A DNA stretch of 17,208 nucleotides, from assembly GCA_903898475.1 (NCBI GenBank), contig CAIUFU010000176.1, positions 1-17,208 of the forward strand, given 5' to 3'. The translations under genes were made by a program, and so were the position numbers. How positions within the stretch are numbered: position 1 is the first letter of the stretch; every line of letters begins with the position of its first letter. The notes under the pieces are model-generated. The model was not told the DNA's origin. It was given only the letters and a program-made list of their open reading frames with translations, and searched no databases. This document shows positions 13,474 through 17,208 of the stretch, one piece after another. The DNA comes from an uncultured Alphaproteobacteria bacterium (GTDB taxonomy: Bacteria > Pseudomonadota > Alphaproteobacteria > Rickettsiales > UBA1997).

Positions 13474-14206
13474 GGTTTTCGACTATTTTTGTGGCAAGCG
13501 CCGTCCAGTGACTTTGGGGAAATTTGTCGCTTAATTTTTGAAAAGATTTTTTGCCTTCGTCTTTCAAGCCAAGTTTGTAGTAAATTTCGGTAATACGAAA
13601 ATAGGCTTCCGGCACTTGATTGGTATAGCGATAGCGCGCAATCACATCGCGAAAATTGTCAATTGCGCCAATGTAATTTTGGGTTTTTATTTGGTAGCGA
13701 CCAACCGACATTTTAGCGCCTGCCAAATGCTCGTCGATGAAAGAAAGTCTTTCTCGGGCGTCAGAAGCGTGCTCATCAGAAGGAAAGCGCGCAATTAATT
13801 CGCGAAAAACAAAAGAGGCTTGCTGCGTATTATCTTGCGCACGCTCGATGCTAGGAATTTGGTTGTAGTAAGACAGGCCCTTCATGTAGAGCATGTAGGG
13901 CACATATTCGCTGGAGGGATTGAGGCGTAAAAAATCATCAACGTTTTGCAATAATTTGGTGTAAATTTCTTCTTTGTAGCGAGCGTAAATTGCCATGCTT
14001 TGGCCTTTAATCGCCCATTTTGAAAATGGAAAATCGCTGTCGATTTTTTCAAAAGCATCGGCCGCCTCAGAGTAACTTTTATCTTTAAGAAATTTTGCAG
14101 CTTTAGTATAGGCAAGCTCAGCGCTATTTTTTTCTTCGGCTTTTTTAGCGCAGGAAAAGGTCAGGGTGAGAGCTAAAATGAAGAGAAGTTTTTGGATGGT
14201 TTTCAT
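13466..14206 (-). CDS. bamD: outer-membrane assembly lipoprotein BamD
   Basis: Lipoprotein component of the BAM complex that inserts beta-barrel proteins into the outer membrane. The 246 residues begin with a lipoprotein signal peptide, MKTIQKLLFILALTLTFS followed by C19; the residues just before the cysteine (TFS) make a slightly atypical lipobox. The mature part is helical, with TPR-like repeats such as YSEAADAFEKIDSDFPFSKW (45-64), FRELIARFPSDEHASDAR and QNYIGAIDNFRDVI, the DUF/TPR arrangement of BamD (ComL/YfiO). It shares one base with the hisD stop (TAATG) and overlaps the bioA start by 8 bp, which fixes its place in one operon. It is probably essential, as in other proteobacteria. Confidence 0.93.
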   Translation of the reverse strand: MKTIQKLLFILALTLTFSCAKKAEEKNSAELAYTKAAKFLKDKSYSEAADAFEKIDSDFPFSKWAIKGQSMAIYARYKEEIYTKLLQNVDDFLRLNPSSEYVPYMLYMKGLSYYNQIPSIERAQDNTQQASFVFRELIARFPSDEHASDARERLSFIDEHLAGAKMSVGRYQIKTQNYIGAIDNFRDVIARYRYTNQVPEAYFRITEIYYKLGLKDEGKKSFQKLSDKFPQSHWTALATKIVENHD

Positions 14207-15510
14207 TATTTTCTAATAGTTACACTTAACGCATGCGCCTGCAAACCTTCGCACTGAGCCAGAGTTGCAGTGGCTTTGGCCAATTTTTTGAAAGATTTTT
14301 CATCGCAAGAAATCAGCGAGATTCTTTTTAAGAAATCAAAAACAGAAAGCCCGCTAGAAAATTTTGCCGATGCAGATGTTGGCAGCGTGTGACTTGGCCC
14401 TGCCATGTAATCGCCGATGCTTTCGGGAGTGTAATTTCCTAAGAAAATCGCGCCGGCATTTTGAATTTTTGGCAAGAATTTTTCCGCGTTTTTAGTGGCG
14501 ATTTCCAAATGTTCAGGTGCGATGAAATTGGCTAAATGAGAGGCGTCGTCGAGATTTTTAATCACAAAAATTGCAGAATTTTCTAAAGATTTCTCAATAA
14601 TTGCAGCGCGTGGTAAATCATTTTTTAAGCAAGAAATTGCTGCCGAAACTTTCAGCGCAAAATCTTGATTGTCAGTGACGATGAAAGCCTTGGAATCAGG
14701 CCCGTGTTCAAGTTGTGAAAGAGCGTCGGCAGCAATCCAATCAGGATTATTATTTTTATCGGCAATAATGGTGACATCAGTTGGCCCTGCGATCATGTCG
14801 ATGCCGACTTCGCCGAAGAGAATTTTTTTGGCAGTGGCAACAAAAGAATTTCCCGGACCAACAATTTTATCAACTTTGGCAACTGTTTTGGTGCCAATTG
14901 CCAAAGCAGCAATTGCTTGGGCTCCGCCGATTTTGTAGATTTTTTTTATACCGCAAAGTTTGGCGGCAAATAAAACTGCCGGATTAATTTTGCCGCCTGA
15001 GGTTGGAGCGCAAATGCTGATTTCGCGAACGCCAGAAACTAAAGCTGGAACCGCTGACATTAAAACTGAACTCGGGTAAGAAGCGGTGCCACCGGGCACG
15101 TAAACTCCGACTGATTCAATGGCGCGCCACAGATTTCCTAGTTCAACGCCAGCGCTGTCTTTAAAACGAAAATCTTTGGGCAGTTGTTTTTGGTGGTAAT
15201 TTTTAATGCGAGTGAAGGCGAGTTTTAGGGCGTCTTTTACTTCTTTTGTGACGAGTTTTTCGGCGGCGTTAATTTCTTTTTCGCTGACTAAAAAATCTTC
15301 AGCCTTTTTGAAAGTTGCTTTGTCGAATTTGTTGGAGTAGGAGATTAAAGCTTTGTCGCCGTTTTTGCGGGTGTTTGCGATAATTTCGCTGACGGTTTTG
15401 GTGACGTCTAAATCGGAAGTTTGGGCTTGGGTTAGAAATTTGTAGAAGTTTGATTTTTCTGCGCCGGCGAGGTTTGCGCTGATTCTATTTTCGATTAAAA
15501 AGATTTTCAT
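14206..15510 (-). CDS. hisD: histidinol dehydrogenase
   Basis: Catalyses the last two steps of histidine synthesis, NAD-dependent oxidation of L-histidinol to L-histidine through histidinal. The 434 residues are full length and all known active-site residues are visible: zinc ligands Q266 and H269 (LSQLEHG), D367 (SIGDYMAGPSHTLPT) and H426 (EGLQAHA), plus the catalytic pair E333-H334 (APEHLEI). The signature regions VGVYVPGGTASYPSS (134-148) and KIGGAQAIAALA (193-204) are intact. The start is 2 bp after the DUF192 stop, and its stop overlaps the bamD start by one base. No other his gene lies in the window, so the pathway is scattered or incomplete; the intact active site argues for a working enzyme. 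Confidence 0.96.
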   Translation of the reverse strand: MKIFLIENRISANLAGAEKSNFYKFLTQAQTSDLDVTKTVSEIIANTRKNGDKALISYSNKFDKATFKKAEDFLVSEKEINAAEKLVTKEVKDALKLAFTRIKNYHQKQLPKDFRFKDSAGVELGNLWRAIESVGVYVPGGTASYPSSVLMSAVPALVSGVREISICAPTSGGKINPAVLFAAKLCGIKKIYKIGGAQAIAALAIGTKTVAKVDKIVGPGNSFVATAKKILFGEVGIDMIAGPTDVTIIADKNNNPDWIAADALSQLEHGPDSKAFIVTDNQDFALKVSAAISCLKNDLPRAAIIEKSLENSAIFVIKNLDDASHLANFIAPEHLEIATKNAEKFLPKIQNAGAIFLGNYTPESIGDYMAGPSHTLPTSASAKFSSGLSVFDFLKRISLISCDEKSFKKLAKATATLAQCEGLQAHALSVTIRK

Positions 15511-15512
15511 TT

Positions 15513-16022
15513 TTATTTAATTTTTTGTCCCACTTTAATGCCCAATTTCTCAACCAATCCGCCGTTAATTTCTAACACTTTTTTTACCTTCACATCAGAA
15601 GAAATAATGTCGAGAGAGTAAGGTTGAGCGTTGGTGCTAATGCTGGCAATTACGTTATCTTCATCGATAAAAATCATGTCGAGAGAGATGCGGGTATTTT
15701 TCATCCACATCATAATTACCTGACTTTTTTTGAAAGGAAAAATCATGCCGAAATTTTGTGGTAGTTCGTCTAAATTCATTAGGCCGTACATTTTTTTCTC
15801 TTCTGAGTCGGCAATACTAACTAAAAATTCTGAGACTAATTTTTGGTCTAAATCAAGAATCTGCAATTTCACATTGTAGTTTTGAGGATCGCGATTAAAT
15901 TCTAAAATCTCCTTGGCATCAATGTTTTGAGGTGCTCGCAAGATTACAGCAACTACTGCAACGCAGGTAAAAATAACAAAAGTGAAACGTTTCAAATCAA
16001 ATTTTCTGGCAATTTTTTTCAT
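15513..16022 (-). CDS. DUF192 family exported or membrane-anchored protein
   Basis: A 169-residue protein of the DUF192 family, whose function is not established. A basic N-terminus (MKKIARKFDLKR) and a hydrophobic stretch (about 13-28) make a signal anchor or signal peptide, so the domain should be periplasmic. The family blocks are MYGLMNLDELP (78-88), GMIFPFKKSQ (92-101), MMWMKNTRISLDMIFID (104-120) and VLEINGG (149-155). The frame stays open to 16166, but the extension has no family similarity and is antisense to lptA, so I start at the ATG at 16022. That start still overlaps the proposed lptA start by 41 bp on the opposite strand. It is the first gene of the DUF192-hisD-bamD-bioA operon, with 2 bp to hisD. 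Confidence 0.85.
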   Translation of the reverse strand: MKKIARKFDLKRFTFVIFTCVAVVAVILRAPQNIDAKEILEFNRDPQNYNVKLQILDLDQKLVSEFLVSIADSEEKKMYGLMNLDELPQNFGMIFPFKKSQVIMMWMKNTRISLDMIFIDEDNVIASISTNAQPYSLDIISSDVKVKKVLEINGGLVEKLGIKVGQKIK

Positions 16023-16581
16023 GATGCTAGGTTGTGAAAGTTTGTTTTTTGCAAATTGCAATGATGCTGCGGCAGCACAAAAATCAAAGCGCGAGAGCCC
16101 AACCAGAATAAGATCTGACATAATCGACATCAAGAGAAAATCTGAAACTGTTGACTTCATCAGCAATGTTGTCGTTGAAAAAGACGATAGCAGTTTGTTG
16201 GCGCAAAAAATGACGGTGCTCTACAACGAAAAAAGTGAGGGTCAGCAGGCGTCAATTAAAAGAATTAATGCCAAAGAAAATGTTAAAATCTTTAGCGAAG
16301 AATTTATCGCCAGTGGTGATTTTGGCTATTACGACCCAAGCAAAGATATTTTTGTTTTGGAAAAAAATGTGATCGTGAATAACGGCACTTCAATTGCTAG
16401 CGGCAATAAATTTATTTACAGTTTGGTGACTAAAAAAGGCAATTTCATTGGCGGCAAAGACGAAACTTCCATTACCGGAAATGGTGGCGATAAACGAGTC
16501 GTGGTTGTGATTGGTAATGATTTGCAGGATCGCAAAAAACAAACAAAAAAATCAAAAAATGAAGAAAACCCTCAGCGTTAG
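15982..16581 (+). CDS. lptA: LPS transport periplasmic protein LptA (OstA-like)
   Basis: Periplasmic bridge protein that carries LPS from the inner-membrane LptBFGC complex to LptD in the outer membrane. With the GTG start at 15982 it has 199 residues and a proper signal peptide: basic MKRFK, hydrophobic FLAIFFMMLG, and a probable cleavage site near DAAAAQ (28-33). An ATG at 16021 would remove the basic n-region and is less likely. The body has the OstA beta-jellyroll pattern, with strands around VDFISNVVVEKDDSSLLAQK (57-76), RINAKENVKIF (94-104), GYYDPSKDIFVLEKNVIV (115-132) and ASGNKFIYSL (139-148), then a Lys-rich tail. The end overlaps lptB by 23 bp. No lptC lies directly upstream, where many alphaproteobacteria have it. 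LptC shares the fold, but the signal peptide and lptB linkage favour LptA. Confidence 0.82.
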   Translation: MKRFKSNFLAIFFMMLGCESLFFANCNDAAAAQKSKRESPTRIRSDIIDIKRKSETVDFISNVVVEKDDSSLLAQKMTVLYNEKSEGQQASIKRINAKENVKIFSEEFIASGDFGYYDPSKDIFVLEKNVIVNNGTSIASGNKFIYSLVTKKGNFIGGKDETSITGNGGDKRVVVVIGNDLQDRKKQTKKSKNEENPQR

Positions 16582-17208
16582 AAATTTAGAAAAATCCTAC
16601 GGTAAGAAAAAAGTTATTCGCGATATTAGCTTAAAAATCTCACAAGGTGAAGTGGTTGGTTTGCTTGGTCCCAATGGCGCCGGTAAGACCACTTGTTTTT
16701 ACATGATTGTTGGTCTGGTTGATGTGAGTTCGGGCCATATTTTTATTGATCAAGTTGATGTAACCAGCATGCCAATGTATCAGCGCGCGCGCTTGGGTGT
16801 TAGTTATTTGCCGCAAGAGGCTTCGATTTTTCGGGGCATGAATGTGGAAGATAATATCTATTCGATCCTTGAAATTTCTGAAGCCAATGTGGTGAAACGC
16901 AAAGAAAAATTGGAAGAGTTGCTCGAAGAATTTTCAATTACTCACATTAGAAAATCTCACGCTTTGTCGCTTTCGGGCGGTGAAAGAAGACGGGTTGAAA
17001 TTGCGCGTGCTTTGGCGACTAACCCTTCATTTATTTTGTTAGATGAGCCTTTTGCAGGGGTTGATCCAATTGCGGTAAACGATATTAGACAGATGGTGGG
17101 TCATTTAAAAAATCGTGGAATTGGTGTTTTGATTACCGATCACAATGTGCGCGAAACCTTATCAATTGTCGATCGCGCGTACATTGTTTATGATGGAACA
17201 ATTTTGGC
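16559..17208 (+). CDS. lptB: LPS export ABC transporter ATP-binding protein LptB (partial, cut at the window edge)
   Basis: Cytoplasmic ATPase that powers LPS extraction by LptFGC. From the ATG at 16559, 216 codons are visible before the window ends, lacking only the C-terminal part. Visible motifs are Walker A GPNGAGKTT (37-45), Q-loop Q86 (YLPQEASIFRGM, 83-94), signature LSGGE (138-142), Walker B FILLDEPFAGVDP (158-170, catalytic E163) and switch H195 (ITDHNVRET). The segment SIFRGMNVEDNI and the AGVDPIAV stretch are characteristic of LptB among ABC ATPases. It overlaps lptA by 23 bp in another frame, so translation is probably coupled. Confidence 0.96.
   Translation, partial: MKKTLSVRNLEKSYGKKKVIRDISLKISQGEVVGLLGPNGAGKTTCFYMIVGLVDVSSGHIFIDQVDVTSMPMYQRARLGVSYLPQEASIFRGMNVEDNIYSILEISEANVVKRKEKLEELLEEFSITHIRKSHALSLSGGERRRVEIARALATNPSFILLDEPFAGVDPIAVNDIRQMVGHLKNRGIGVLITDHNVRETLSIVDRAYIVYDGTIL

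Noticed and set aside
16023..16166. N-terminal extension of the DUF192 protein up to 16166
   Set aside because: It would be antisense to the lptA signal peptide and first strands, puts 48 unrelated residues ahead of a good signal anchor, and is not family-like.
1..17208. CRISPR array, prophage, insertion sequence or toxin-antitoxin pair
   Set aside because: No regularly spaced direct repeats, integrase or transposase motifs, or paired small ORFs were seen; genes are mostly housekeeping and tightly packed.

Overview
The window is an AT-rich, gene-dense piece of a Gram-negative chromosome. Outer-membrane biogenesis genes (kdsA, bamD, lptA, lptB), secG and glycine-cleavage genes, together with the sequence style of the OmpR-type regulator and the sensor kinase, suggest an alphaproteobacterium, perhaps of a Rickettsiales-like or related lineage. 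The taxonomy is an inference from protein style only. There are no rRNA or tRNA genes, no CRISPR array, no insertion sequence and no phage genes. I place sixteen protein genes, one of them (lptB) cut by the right edge.

Layout. 1-130 is intergenic, with a REP-like inverted repeat and a strong bidirectional terminator. 131-2017 (minus) is a secG-gcvT-gcvH transcription unit. 2117-3352 (plus) is a lone sn-glycerol-1-phosphate dehydrogenase-like gene. 3439-4949 (minus) is kdsA followed by an OmpR-family response regulator. 5044-7908 (plus) is a membrane M48 metallopeptidase followed with zero spacing by a long-chain acyl-CoA synthetase. 7914-10031 (minus) is a 705-residue protein I cannot name: a class I SAM-dependent methyltransferase fold interrupted by an insertion of roughly 220 residues. 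10047-12008 (plus) is a membrane sensor histidine kinase starting only 15 bp from the methyltransferase start. 12009-12225 is a structure-rich intergenic stretch with a hairpin, a 24-bp perfect palindrome and a long imperfect inverted repeat. 12226-16022 (minus) is a tightly packed DUF192-hisD-bamD-bioA operon. 15982-17208 (plus) is lptA-lptB, whose start overlaps the start of the DUF192 gene on the other strand.

How the genes fit together. Most are envelope or lipid functions: Kdo synthesis (KdsA), LPS transport (LptA, LptB), outer-membrane protein assembly (BamD), protein export (SecG), membrane proteolysis (M48), acyl-CoA formation, and a glycerol-1-phosphate dehydrogenase. They are mixed with isolated steps of split pathways: gcvT and gcvH without gcvP, hisD without other his genes, and bioA without other bio genes. 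The response regulator and the histidine kinase are each unpaired at their own locus and could be partners.

The least explained element is the 705-residue split methyltransferase. It has a Ser/Gly/His-rich N-terminus, a lysine-rich patch, and four copies of a short motif inside the insertion. The structured 12009-12225 spacer and the 41-bp antisense start overlap of the DUF192 gene and lptA are the next most unusual points.
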